Below are positions 35,003-43,621 of a DNA stretch of 64,000 bases, one piece after another; positions within the stretch are counted from its first letter, which is position 1, and every line of letters starts with the position of its first letter. The stretch is from the NCBI RefSeq assembly GCF_039641995.1, contig NZ_CP087714.1, positions 124,001-188,000 on the forward strand, in the 5' to 3' direction. The notes under the pieces are model-generated. The model ran no database searches. It saw only the letters and a program-made list of their open reading frames with translations, and was not told the origin of the DNA. Made by a program: the position numbers and the translations under genes. This DNA comes from Geoglobus acetivorans. GTDB taxonomy: Archaea > Halobacteriota > Archaeoglobi > Archaeoglobales > Archaeoglobaceae.

Positions 35003-35545
35003 ATGAGACTGTTTGTTGCCATCGATATCAGCGAAGACATCAGAAAAGAGCTTTTACCACTTCTATCCCTTCTGTCAGGTTACAGAGGAATAAAACCCGT
35101 AGAACCGGAGAACCTCCACATCACACTGAAGTTTCTCGGAGAGGTCAATGACGCAAAGGCTGAGCTGATAAGGGACAGGCTGAGGCAGATTCAACTCGAG
35201 CCATTTAAAATAAGATTCAGAGGTATCGGGTTCTTCCCGAATTCAAATTACCTGAGGGTTATATGGATAGGAGTTGAAGGAGACGGGATTTACAGCCTTG
35301 CAAAGGACGTGGAGGAAAGCATGAGGAAGCTCGGGTTCAAGAAAGACAAGGACTTCAAGGCACACCTCACAGTCGGCAGAGTTAAAAGGATCGGACCCCA
35401 GGACAAGGCCAAGCTCCTGAAAGAGCTGGAAACGTACAGCAGAGAGTATGGAGAGATGGTGGTGGATAACTTCAGGCTGAAGAAGTCAACTCTCACACCT
35501 AAGGGACCGATTTACGAGGACGTTGAGGTCTTCGGGGGGTTGTAG
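35003..35545 (+). CDS. thpR: RNA 2',3'-cyclic phosphodiesterase (2H family, LigT/ThpR)
   Basis: 180 residues from the ATG at 35003 (MRLFVAIDISEDIRKEL); the frame extends upstream but similarity begins here. The two HxT motifs of the 2H phosphoesterase family are intact: ENLHITLKFLGE near residue 40 and KAHLTVGRVKR near residue 120. The enzyme hydrolyses 2',3'-cyclic phosphates at RNA ends, and relatives show reversible 2'-5' RNA ligase activity. It lies 4 nt before cca, in an RNA-end processing operon. Confidence 0.9.
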   Translation: MRLFVAIDISEDIRKELLPLLSLLSGYRGIKPVEPENLHITLKFLGEVNDAKAELIRDRLRQIQLEPFKIRFRGIGFFPNSNYLRVIWIGVEGDGIYSLAKDVEESMRKLGFKKDKDFKAHLTVGRVKRIGPQDKAKLLKELETYSREYGEMVVDNFRLKKSTLTPKGPIYEDVEVFGGL

Positions 35546-35549
35546 AGAG

Positions 35550-36878
35550 ATGACAGATGTTGCAGAGGTCATTCAGAGGGTCATTCCCAACGTCATTCCC
35601 GATGAGAACCTTGTCAGAAAGGCAAAATCGGTTGAAGAGACCATCAAAAGCAGGCTTGAAACAATACTCGGAAATTATCCTGAAATCGAGTACAGATTCC
35701 TCGGGAGTTATGCAAGAAACACCTGGCTCCCGGAAGGGCTTGAAATTGACGTTTTTCTGCTTTTTCCCGAAAGCTACAGCTTTGAAGAGCTGGAAAAGGT
35801 CGGAATAGAGATCGGAAAGCAGATTGTGGACAGCTACGAATTGAGGTATGCGGCACATCCCTACGTCCACGGGACTGTGGATGGAGTCGAGATTGACGTC
35901 GTGCCGTGTTACAGGCTGAAAAGCCCCGAAAGAATTAAGAGTGCGGTAGACAGAACCCCGTTTCACCACGAGTGGCTTAAAGACAGAATCAAAGGAAAGG
36001 AGAACGAGGTCAGGCTCCTGAAGAGATTCCTCAAAGCCGGCGGGATTTACGGTGCGGAATACAGGGTCAGGGGTTTTTCTGGCTATCTGTGCGAGCTTCT
36101 TATTGTTTTTTACGGCTCTTTTGAAAACCTTGTAAGGAATGCGTCCCGCTGGAGAAGGGATCTCGTCATAGATGTCGAGAACGAAGAGGTCAGGGTGAAG
36201 AAAGGTCTTCAGAACGTTCTCGTTATAGACCCTGTTGACAGAAAGAGAAACGTCGCCGCAAACCTGAGCGTTGACAGCCTTGCAAAGTTCATAGAGCGGT
36301 GCAGGCTCTTCCTTGAGGAGCCTTCCGAGGAGTTTTTCATAGCAAGAGAGAGTCCAGTCAGTGCGGAGAGACTAAATTACGAGCTTGAAAACAGGTTTGT
36401 TTACGTGGTTGTTTTTGAGAGACCGCCAATAGTTGAGGACAACCTCTACACACAGCTTGAGAGGGCAGAGAAGAGAATAAAAAAGCTGCTCGAGGAGAAC
36501 GAGTTTCAGGTGATGAGAACGGGACACCACGCTGGGCAGAATTGCTACCTGCTCTTTGAAACCCTTTCTGGAGAGGTTTCCGGAGTTAAAAAGCATTATG
36601 GCCCCAAGATAGAGAGCTACGAGAATTCAATGAGGTTTATCAGAAAGAACAGAGAATACAGCCGGTTTTTCGAGAACGGCAGATACGTCACATACAGAAC
36701 GAGGAGACTGAAAAAGGTGGAGCAGGTGATAGAGCACGCCATAAGAACCCAGCACGAGTCGATGGGAAAGGACGTCTCTGACTACATAAGATACGGATCC
36801 GTGTATTCTGGGAGGGAAATACTGAAGCTCGACGACCTTCTCCACACCCTGGCTGACTTTCTGGGGGTGAAAGAATGA
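35550..36878 (+). CDS. cca: CCA tRNA nucleotidyltransferase (archaeal class I)
   Basis: 442 residues from the ATG at 35550. The nucleotidyltransferase signature FLGSYARNTWLPEGLEIDVF carries GS and the catalytic acidic pair, and a third acidic residue lies in VDGVEIDVVPCY. HEWLKDRIKGKENEVRLLKR is the central domain and RGFSGYLCELL is typical of the class I enzyme. It adds CCA to tRNA 3' ends without a template. This is essential here because both tRNAs in the window lack an encoded CCA. The stop overlaps the MBL-fold gene (ATGA). Confidence 0.94.
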   Translation: MTDVAEVIQRVIPNVIPDENLVRKAKSVEETIKSRLETILGNYPEIEYRFLGSYARNTWLPEGLEIDVFLLFPESYSFEELEKVGIEIGKQIVDSYELRYAAHPYVHGTVDGVEIDVVPCYRLKSPERIKSAVDRTPFHHEWLKDRIKGKENEVRLLKRFLKAGGIYGAEYRVRGFSGYLCELLIVFYGSFENLVRNASRWRRDLVIDVENEEVRVKKGLQNVLVIDPVDRKRNVAANLSVDSLAKFIERCRLFLEEPSEEFFIARESPVSAERLNYELENRFVYVVVFERPPIVEDNLYTQLERAEKRIKKLLEENEFQVMRTGHHAGQNCYLLFETLSGEVSGVKKHYGPKIESYENSMRFIRKNREYSRFFENGRYVTYRTRRLKKVEQVIEHAIRTQHESMGKDVSDYIRYGSVYSGREILKLDDLLHTLADFLGVKE

Positions 36879-37585
36879 AAATAACCTTCCTCGGTACGGG
36901 TGTTGCGGTGAGCCTCGCCGGAAAGGCGCAGCAGTCTATTCTGATAGAGGACGATAAGCTCGTGCTTGTGGACTGCGGATTCGGAACAATGCTCAGACTC
37001 CAGCAGGCAGGGTATGATGCAACAGACATTGACGCAATCGTTCTCACCCATTTTCATCTCGACCACTGCGGAGAGCTGATGGGAATTCTGAAGGCGAGGT
37101 GGCTAAACGGTGCGAAGAAAATCGACATCCACGCCCCGGAAGGCGCCAGAAACTTCATGGACAGCTTTTTCTCAGCATCTCCATATCTAATCGGAAAACC
37201 TGACTTCAGAGTTTACGAGGTTTCTGACGGAGATATCTTTTCAATCGGACACCTGAAATTCGAGGCGAGGAAAACGATACACTCTCTGGAGAGCTTGGGA
37301 TATGCAGTGAATGATGTGCTGATTTCAGGGGACACGTCAGCATTTTCAGGGCTTTACCACGATGTCGATACGGTGATTCATGAAATGTCCCTGGACTTCG
37401 GCGGAAAGCCAGACTTCCACACCTCACCCGAGAACTTCGCAGAAAACGCCGGAAACATCAGGAAGGCGTACTTCATACACCTCTACCCCCCAGCGTACGG
37501 GAACAGGAAAAATATTGCAGCGTTTCTCGAAAAGAAAGGAGTCAGAGCTGAGTATCCGAACGATCTCGAAGTTTTGATGCTGTGA
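36875..37585 (+). CDS. MBL-fold metallohydrolase, RNase Z-like
   Basis: 236 residues. Metal motif THFHLDHCGE near residue 59, SGDTSAFSG in the middle, and a late His in HLYPP. The N-terminal FLGTGVAVSLAGKAQQSILI resembles RNase Z/ElaC-type proteins, but the exosite arm is short. Translationally coupled to cca, so a role in tRNA 3' end maturation is attractive but not proven; generic metallo-hydrolase activity is the safe call. Confidence 0.8.
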   Translation: MKITFLGTGVAVSLAGKAQQSILIEDDKLVLVDCGFGTMLRLQQAGYDATDIDAIVLTHFHLDHCGELMGILKARWLNGAKKIDIHAPEGARNFMDSFFSASPYLIGKPDFRVYEVSDGDIFSIGHLKFEARKTIHSLESLGYAVNDVLISGDTSAFSGLYHDVDTVIHEMSLDFGGKPDFHTSPENFAENAGNIRKAYFIHLYPPAYGNRKNIAAFLEKKGVRAEYPNDLEVLML

Positions 37586-37679
37586 TTTAGCAAAGCAGAG
37601 AACACATCACAGATAGAGAAACTAATCCACGTTTAGCTTAGATAGTCACAGATCCATAATGCGTGATAGTTCCTTCCAG

Positions 37680-38382
37680 TTTTTAACCCAATACCGGTCT
37701 GATTTTAACAAATACGGAGGTGATTGAATTGTTTAGGAAGGGTACTTTCAATCCCTTAAAGGTCTGATTTCAACTTAAAAAGAAAGTATCTTCAAAATTC
37801 AGAAAGTATGCTTTCAATCCCTTAAAGGTCTGATTTCAACCCTCATGTTAGGAATATCTTGCCAATTATTGCCGAAATCTTTCAATCCCTTAAAGGTCTG
37901 ATTTCAACATCCACCTCTCCACTAACTTGTACAGTGTGTCTGCTCTTTCAATCCCTTAAAGGTCTGATTTCAACGCCACTACGCCCACCCCCTCACTTAT
38001 ACACTATAAACTTTCAATCCCTTAAAGGTCTGATTTCAACCAGACTAGCTATATCTCAGACTCGACGTTGATTGAGATCTTTCAATCCCTTAAAGGTCTG
38101 ATTTCAACGTAGTGTGATCGTCTTATCATCAATTATTTTCCCACCTACCTTTCAATCCCTTAAAGGTCTGATTTCAACTCTCTGCAATGTTGGTAGTCCC
38201 CGTGATTTCAATTTCTCTTTCAATCCCTTAAAGGTCTGATTTCAACGTGTAATTGAGTAGGTGGAGTTTAGTCAAAAATAGATCCTTTCAATCCCTTAAA
38301 GGTCTGATTTCAACGTTGGAGACCACGGGTCGAGGAAGTACCCGGTTTGGAACTTTCAATCCCTTAAAGGTCTGATTTCAAC
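37680..38382 (-). CRISPR. CRISPR array: 10 identical 30-nt repeats plus one degenerate terminal repeat
   Basis: Repeat CTTTCAATCCCTTAAAGGTC TGATTTCAAC (30 nt, split here) begins at 37745, 37811, 37879, 37945, 38011, 38079, 38149, 38217, 38285 and 38353. The nine spacers between them are 36-40 nt and all differ. A decayed copy (22 of 30 matches) lies at 37680-37709, followed by a 35-nt spacer. Read on the minus strand each repeat ends in ATTGAAAG, the usual archaeal type I/III crRNA 5' handle, and the decayed copy is then at the distal end. Transcription therefore runs leftward from a leader at 38383 and beyond. No cas gene is in the window. Confidence 0.97.
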
Positions 38383-38463
38383 CTCCGCTAATATACCCTT
38401 AAAATCCTTTAAAAAGCTTTCTTCTCGCTTCTTTCATTTAAATACTGCAGCAAACCCCCAGTG
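38383..38463 (-). promoter_or_regulatory. Probable CRISPR leader with TATA box
   Basis: This AT-rich segment adjoins the newest repeat (38353-38382). Read on the minus strand it contains TATTTAAA at 38437-38444, placing the expected transcript start about 30 nt before the first repeat, and two A-rich tracts. It fits a short archaeal CRISPR leader. Confidence 0.55.
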
Positions 38464-38928
38464 ATGCAGGTCATTTATAACGTTATGCGACTTTTATTCC
38501 GGAGTTTGTTTTTGAATTCGGGTTATTTAGAAGGTTCTATTCTGAAATTGATTAATTCTGTCTGGGGAGAGAAGGGAGATAAAAATAATCTGGCCCGAAT
38601 TCTGGAAAGAAGGAAGTGAAAATTAAAAGGTTTTACTATAAAAATGATGGATTAAAAGATTTGCGACTCAATTTAAACGGCAATTTTCCCGATTGAGAGG
38701 CAGCACAGAACCAGAATCAGTAAAGAAGCCATACTGGCTGGGATTTACTGGAAAACAACCGTGTTTGCCTGAGGCACAACTCGACTCACCGGAAGAAAAA
38801 CTGCGTCCAGGCCGGAGGGCTTGACCACACCTATGCTCCGTCCACGTTCCGGATTTCCAGGAGAGCAGCATTGCAGGAATGACCGGGAATGTCGAAAACT
38901 TTAAAGCCTTCCCGTATTTTTAGCCCCC
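38464..38928. other. Long intergenic region with a GC-richer island, no confident gene
   Basis: Between the CRISPR leader and thrS there is no convincing gene. A 51-codon frame (38464-38619, plus) lacks a ribosome binding site. The stretch from about 38690 to 38880 is markedly richer in G and C than the flanking AT-rich sequence and shows short inverted pairs such as CCAGGCCGGAGGGCTTGACC. It could be an untranslated RNA or decayed gene; I cannot decide. CTTTAAAG at about 38898-38905 is a likely TATA box for thrS, about 26 nt before its ATG, so thrS may be leaderless. Confidence 0.4.
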
Positions 38929-40785
38929 ATGAAAATACTCCTGCTTCACTCGGACTACATCGAGTATGAGGTCAAGAAGAAGACCAGACTTGCCGAACCA
39001 TTTGAGGGCAAGGGTGAGAGGGTAGATGAGGCCCTTGTGGTTTTCATTTCTGTCGAAAAAGGAGATACGGAAGATACAGCATTAAAAGCCGTTGAGGAAA
39101 TATCTGAAGTCGCAAAAAAGGTTAATGCCGAAAAGGTTGTTCTCTATCCTTACGCTCACCTTTCGTCAAATCTTGCCGATCCAGAAACTGCCGTAAAGCT
39201 ACTGAAATTCATGGAAGAGAAACTCTCCTCCAGCTTCGAGGTTCATCGCTCGCCGTTTGGATGGTACAAAGCCTTCAAAATCTCATGCAAGGGACACCCT
39301 CTCAGCGAGCTTTCCAGGGAGATCAAAGGTGAGGATATTGAGGTAACCCAGGCGTTGAGGGATGAGGAGAAGGCCAAAAGCTACTGGTACATCCTCACGC
39401 CGGAAAAGGAGCTTGCCCAGGTTGAAGATTTTGACTTCAGTCAGTACCCAAACCTGAAGAAGTTCGTGGACTATGAGATATCAAAGAGGAGAGCCGTGGA
39501 CAGGGTTCCTCCGCACGTTGAGCTTATGAAAAGGCTCGAAATCGCAGATTACGAGGAAGCATCAGACAGCGGACACATGCGCTACTATCCCAACGGCAGA
39601 CTGATAAAGAGCCTTCTCGAGATGTTTGTAACAGAGAAGTGCATTGAGTACGGGGCGATGGAGGTAGAGACCCCAATAATGTACGATAGGGCCCATCCAA
39701 CCCTGAGGAAGTACTTGGAAAGGTTCCCGGCCAGGCAGTACATAATCAAGGGCGACAAGAGGGATTTCTTCCTGAGGTTCGCCGCCTGTTTCGGCCAGTT
39801 TTTAATGACGTCTCAGGCCACGATAACCTACAGGCACCTGCCTTTGAAAATGTACGAACTCACTCGATACTCATTCAGGAAAGAGCAGAGAGGCGAGCTT
39901 GTAGGACTGAGAAGGCTGAGAGCGTTCACCATGCCCGACATGCACACAATAGTCAGAGACATTGAAGAGGCAAAGGAGGAGTTCTATAACCAGTACAAGC
40001 TGTCGGTCGAGGTGCTGAGAGAAATAGGCCTTGAGCCTGAGGACTATGAAGTTGCTATCAGGATAACCAAGGACTTCTATGAAGAAAATAAGGAGTTCAT
40101 CCACTCGATAGCCGAAGTCCTGAACAAGCCCATACTCATCGAGATGTGGGACAGGAGGTTCTTCTACTTCGTGCTGAAGTTCGAGTTCAATTTCGTTGAT
40201 GCACTTGACAAAGCCTCTGCTCTCTCAACAGTTCAGATTGACGTGGAGAACGCGGAGAGATATGGCATTACTTACGTGGATTCTGACGGTAAGGAAAAAC
40301 ACCCGCTCATCCTGCACTGCTCTGCAAGTGGTGCAATAGAGAGAGTGATGTACTCTCTGCTTGAAAAGGAGTACATGAAAGCGGAGGAGGGCAAACTCCC
40401 CATGCTGCCCGTATGGCTCTCCCCAACACAGGTCAGGATAATTCCGATAGCCGAAAGGCATCTCGAAAAAGCCATTGAAATCGCAGAAGTTCTCAGAGCA
40501 AACAGAATAAGGGCAGATGTCGATGACAGGGAGGAAACCACAGGAAAGAAGGTGAGGGATGCTGCAACCCAGTGGGTCCCGTATGTGGTCGTTGTGGGAG
40601 ACCGGGAGCTGGAGAGCGGAAAGCTGAGCGTTACCGTTAGAAAGGAATCCACCAAGGAAAAGCAGAAGAAGGTTGAAATGACCGTTGACGAGCTGATCGA
40701 AGAAGTTAAAAAGGAGTGCGAAGGTAGACCGTACAAGCCGCTCCCCATGCCCGTACTGCTATCTAAAAGACCATCTATGAGGTGA
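38929..40785 (+). CDS. thrS: Threonyl-tRNA synthetase (archaeal type)
   Basis: 618 residues. The N-terminal 145 residues ([20 protein letters not shown] onwards) are the archaea-specific D-aminoacyl-deacylase-like editing domain. Class II motifs follow: motif 2 around [20 protein letters not shown] with Arg, and motif 3 in [15 protein letters not shown]. The anticodon-binding domain carries [19 protein letters not shown]. It charges tRNA-Thr and edits mischarged Ser. The editing domain makes it distinct from bacterial ThrRS. The next gene starts 4 nt downstream with a good ribosome binding site. Confidence 0.95.
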   Translation: MKILLLHSDYIEYEVKKKTRLAEPFEGKGERVDEALVVFISVEKGDTEDTALKAVEEISEVAKKVNAEKVVLYPYAHLSSNLADPETAVKLLKFMEEKLSSSFEVHRSPFGWYKAFKISCKGHPLSELSREIKGEDIEVTQALRDEEKAKSYWYILTPEKELAQVEDFDFSQYPNLKKFVDYEISKRRAVDRVPPHVELMKRLEIADYEEASDSGHMRYYPNGRLIKSLLEMFVTEKCIEYGAMEVETPIMYDRAHPTLRKYLERFPARQYIIKGDKRDFFLRFAACFGQFLMTSQATITYRHLPLKMYELTRYSFRKEQRGELVGLRRLRAFTMPDMHTIVRDIEEAKEEFYNQYKLSVEVLREIGLEPEDYEVAIRITKDFYEENKEFIHSIAEVLNKPILIEMWDRRFFYFVLKFEFNFVDALDKASALSTVQIDVENAERYGITYVDSDGKEKHPLILHCSASGAIERVMYSLLEKEYMKAEEGKLPMLPVWLSPTQVRIIPIAERHLEKAIEIAEVLRANRIRADVDDREETTGKKVRDAATQWVPYVVVVGDRELESGKLSVTVRKESTKEKQKKVEMTVDELIEEVKKECEGRPYKPLPMPVLLSKRPSMR

Positions 40786-40789
40786 TGAT

Positions 40790-41044
40790 ATGGAAAAAAA
40801 TCTTCTGAAAACGTTTGTGCCGCTGATTGTTGGTCTGGTTGCCGGAGTGCTGTCGTACTTCGTCACGGGCGACCTCCGTACAAGGGATCCCGTGGGGATT
40901 ATAGTGCTCGTTTTCTTCATCTATCTCCACAAGCTCATACTTCCGAAGTATGGCGTTGAAATCGAATCAAAGGACTGGGTGGGGATAGGCTTTCTGACAC
41001 TCGCAACCTGGTACATCTCCTGGACGATTCTGCTGAACATGTGA
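40790..41044 (+). CDS. Small three-helix membrane protein, EMC6-like
   Basis: 84 residues with three membrane helices: about residues 7-24, 35-51 and 63-82. A short cytoplasmic loop holds GDLRTRDPVG, and a charged stretch GVEIESKDWVG precedes the last helix. The size and topology resemble the archaeal EMC6-like family, relatives of a subunit of the eukaryotic membrane-protein insertase; that assignment is tentative. It is preceded by GAGGTGATG and sits between thrS and the ribosome-recycling factor ABCE1, so a link to translation or membrane insertion is plausible. Confidence 0.6.
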   Translation: MEKNLLKTFVPLIVGLVAGVLSYFVTGDLRTRDPVGIIVLVFFIYLHKLILPKYGVEIESKDWVGIGFLTLATWYISWTILLNM

Positions 41045-41104
41045 ACATTCCCCAATTTAATTCCCTTCAGTCATAACTCCAGAGGTCGGCAGGTATTCCC
41101 GGAA

Positions 41105-41137
41105 CCCTTATATTCAGCCCAATTTTCCAACAACCGG
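41105..41137 (+). promoter_or_regulatory. TATA box of abce1
   Basis: TTATATT at 41108-41114 lies 24-30 nt before the ATG at 41138, with no Shine-Dalgarno, so the transcript is probably leaderless. Confidence 0.5.
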
Positions 41138-42907
41138 ATGAGCCTGAGGATCGCTGTTGTTGACAGGGAGCGATGTCAGCCCAAGAAGTGCGGGCAGGAG
41201 TGTCTGAAGTACTGCCCCGTTGTAAGAACGGGAGGAGAGGCAATAGTTATCGAGGAAAAAGCCATCATAAGCGAGGAGCTCTGCCAGGGATGCGGCATAT
41301 GTGTCAAAAAATGCCCGTTCGGGGCGATAACGATAGTCGGCCTGCCATCCCAGCTTGAGGGTCATGAGGTTCATCGCTACGGTAAAAACGGTTTTGTTCT
41401 GTACAATCTGCCCATACCGAGAAAGGGACATGTTGTCGGCATTCTCGGCCCGAATGGAACGGGTAAGAGTACGGCTCTGAAAATCCTCTCAGGTCAGCTC
41501 ATACCCAACCTCGGAAAGGAGAAAGCAGACTGGGATGAGGTTCTTGACAGATTCCAGGGGACCGAGCTTTTTGACTACCTTAAATCTCTCGCAGACGGTG
41601 GTGTGAGGGTCAGCGTTAAACCCCAGTACATTGAGGGCATCCCCAAGGTATACAGGGGAAAGGCAATTGACCTGCTCTCCAAGGTTGATGAAAGAGGCGA
41701 ACTTGACGAATACATAGGCAAGCTGAACCTGACAAACGCCGTGAACAGAGACATAAAGGATCTGAGCGGCGGAGAGCTACAGAGGGTGGCGATAGCTGCA
41801 TGTCTGCTGAGAGATGCTGATTTCTACTTCTTGGATGAGATAACATCGTATCTCGACATATACCAGAGGATAGAGTCGGCAAAGGTTGTCAGAGAGGTGG
41901 CGGAAAAGAGACCGGTGATGATAGTTGAGCATGACCTTGCCATACTTGACATGCTTGCAGATTATGTCCACATAAGCTACGGCGAGCCAGCAGTCTACGG
42001 CGTCATAACAAACGCAAAGGGCGTCAGGGTGGGAATCAACCAGTACCTCAGAGGGCATCTGGCCGAGGAAAACATAAGAATCAGGGAAAAAGAGATAGAA
42101 TTCGAGATATTCCAGCCGTCAGAGGGTGTTCAGGAAGATATCCTCATCGAATATCCGGCATTCAGAAAAAGCTTCGAGAACTTCACGCTCGAGGCTGAGA
42201 AAGGAGATTTCAGGGTTGGAGAGGTTGTGGGCGTTCTGGGTCCAAACGCAACCGGTAAAAGTACGTTCGTGAAGGTTCTTGCCGGAGTGCTTGAGGATGA
42301 CGAGAAGAAGGTCGATCTGGACGTGAAGGTGTCCTATAAACCCCAGTACGTGAAAGGAGACATCTCAATGCCTGTCATAAGCTTTCTGAGAAGCATAAAC
42401 CCGATGGTCGAGTCATCGTACTACAGAACAGAATACATAAAGCCCCTTCAGCTTGAGAAGATTCTCGAAAAGAATATTGATGAATTGAGCGGCGGAGAGC
42501 TGCAGAGGGTGGCGATAGCTGCATGTCTGCTGAGAGATGCTGATTTCTACCTCCTCGACGAGCCTTCAGCCCACCTCGATGTCGAGCAGAGAACAGAGGT
42601 TGCAAGAATTCTGAAAAGATTTGCCATGAATAACAGCAAAACCGTGCTCGTGGTTGACCACGACATATACCTTGTGGACATGCTTTCGGACAGAGTTATG
42701 GTCTTCGAGGGCGAGCCTGGAAAGAGGGGCGTGGCAAGAAAGCCCGCCAGTCTGAGGGACGGGATGAACAGATTCCTCAGGAACCTCGACATAACGTTCA
42801 GAAGGGATGAAGAGACCAAAAGGCCGAGAATAAACAAACCGGAGTCAAGACTTGACAGAGAGCAGAAAACTGCTGGCGAGTATTACTACTACGTGAGGGA
42901 AAACTGA
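41138..42907 (+). CDS. Ribosome-recycling ATPase ABCE1 (RNase L inhibitor homologue)
   Basis: 589 residues. Two N-terminal [4Fe-4S] clusters: CQPKKCGQECLKYCP and CQGCGICVKKCP with neighbouring CP. Two ABC ATPase domains follow, with Walker A GPNGTGKST and GPNATGKST, each with signature LSGGELQRVAIAAC and Walker B FYFLDE or FYLLDE. ABCE1 splits the ribosome after termination, with aRF1 or aPelota. The two signature segments are nearly identical at DNA level (41763-41827 and 42486-42550, 64 of 65 bases). It is essential in archaea and lies close to thrS and S3Ae. Confidence 0.96.
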   Translation: MSLRIAVVDRERCQPKKCGQECLKYCPVVRTGGEAIVIEEKAIISEELCQGCGICVKKCPFGAITIVGLPSQLEGHEVHRYGKNGFVLYNLPIPRKGHVVGILGPNGTGKSTALKILSGQLIPNLGKEKADWDEVLDRFQGTELFDYLKSLADGGVRVSVKPQYIEGIPKVYRGKAIDLLSKVDERGELDEYIGKLNLTNAVNRDIKDLSGGELQRVAIAACLLRDADFYFLDEITSYLDIYQRIESAKVVREVAEKRPVMIVEHDLAILDMLADYVHISYGEPAVYGVITNAKGVRVGINQYLRGHLAEENIRIREKEIEFEIFQPSEGVQEDILIEYPAFRKSFENFTLEAEKGDFRVGEVVGVLGPNATGKSTFVKVLAGVLEDDEKKVDLDVKVSYKPQYVKGDISMPVISFLRSINPMVESSYYRTEYIKPLQLEKILEKNIDELSGGELQRVAIAACLLRDADFYLLDEPSAHLDVEQRTEVARILKRFAMNNSKTVLVVDHDIYLVDMLSDRVMVFEGEPGKRGVARKPASLRDGMNRFLRNLDITFRRDEETKRPRINKPESRLDREQKTAGEYYYYVREN

Positions 42908-42944
42908 AACGGATGAAACACGCCCAAATTCGTATCAATTCTTT

Positions 42945-42970
42945 AATTTAAAATCGAAAAATAAAATAGT
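42945..42970 (-). terminator. T-rich terminator of the S3Ae gene
   Basis: Read on the minus strand, just past the S3Ae stop, CTATTTTATTTTTCGATTTT is a T-run of the type that ends archaeal transcripts. The gap is shared with the convergent abce1 gene. Confidence 0.4.
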
Positions 42971-42973
42971 GGA

Positions 42974-43621
42974 TTACTGAGCTTCTGCCTCAACCTTCTC
43001 CCCGGACTTTGCCAGGCTTTCGGCGGTAACCTTTGGTTCCTTCAGCAGTTCGATCTTCCTGATCTCGACCCTTCTTAGCGGGTAAACCTTCTTTGCCTCC
43101 CTGTAAATCTCGGATGGTATCTTTCCGAGGATTGCCTCCTGCAGGAACTGGACGAAGTTGAGCTTTGAGGCCTTATCCTTGACGATCTCGTTCATGACCT
43201 TCCTGATGACTCTCTTCTGAGAGCTCTGGCACCTCTTGACCGTGAATGCAACAGTCTTAACTCTGATGATGTAACCATCGGCTGTCCGAACATCCACGAT
43301 GTCCTCTATCTTGCTCGTCCTCCTCCTTGTGAGGCTGTTCAGATAGTCTCTGGTAAGCTCAAACCTGTGGAACTTGGTGTATGCATTCTCTCCCGCAACC
43401 CTGTAAACCTTGAATACGAGCTTTTTGTACGGGTTCTGGTTTGAGTAGTCGTTGGTGAGTTCTGCCAGCGTAACCTCCACCGTCCTGTTGAGGACCTTGT
43501 TCTCGTCATCCGCTGGCGTGTAACCTACTTCCGCCATTCCAAAGTATTCCGGAGCGATGAGCGTAAACCATTTCTTCATCGTCCACTTGTCCTTAACTCT
43601 TGCCTGTCTCCTCCTCGCCAT
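42974..43621 (-). CDS. rps3ae: Small-subunit ribosomal protein S3Ae (eS1)
   Basis: 215 residues from the ATG at 43621 (MARRRQARVKDKWTMKKW). The open frame runs 73 codons further upstream but the family begins here, after GGGGTGTTAAG. FTLIAPEYFGMAEVGYTPA, FELTRDYLNSLTRRRTSKIE and IPSEIYREAKKVYPLRRVEI match eS1 of archaea and eukaryotes. It lies at the mRNA exit side of the 30S subunit. A TATA-like GTTTATTAATAG lies about 40 nt upstream. Confidence 0.95.
   Translation of the reverse strand: MARRRQARVKDKWTMKKWFTLIAPEYFGMAEVGYTPADDENKVLNRTVEVTLAELTNDYSNQNPYKKLVFKVYRVAGENAYTKFHRFELTRDYLNSLTRRRTSKIEDIVDVRTADGYIIRVKTVAFTVKRCQSSQKRVIRKVMNEIVKDKASKLNFVQFLQEAILGKIPSEIYREAKKVYPLRRVEIRKIELLKEPKVTAESLAKSGEKVEAEAQ

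Noticed and set aside
37859-38071. 70-codon plus-strand frame inside the CRISPR array
   Set aside because: Its repeated peptide (FQSLKGLIST) is simply the CRISPR repeat translated.
38464-38619. 51-codon frame beginning MQVIYNVMRLLF next to the CRISPR leader
   Set aside because: No ribosome binding site, no conserved pattern and overlap with the probable leader region; kept only as part of the intergenic description.
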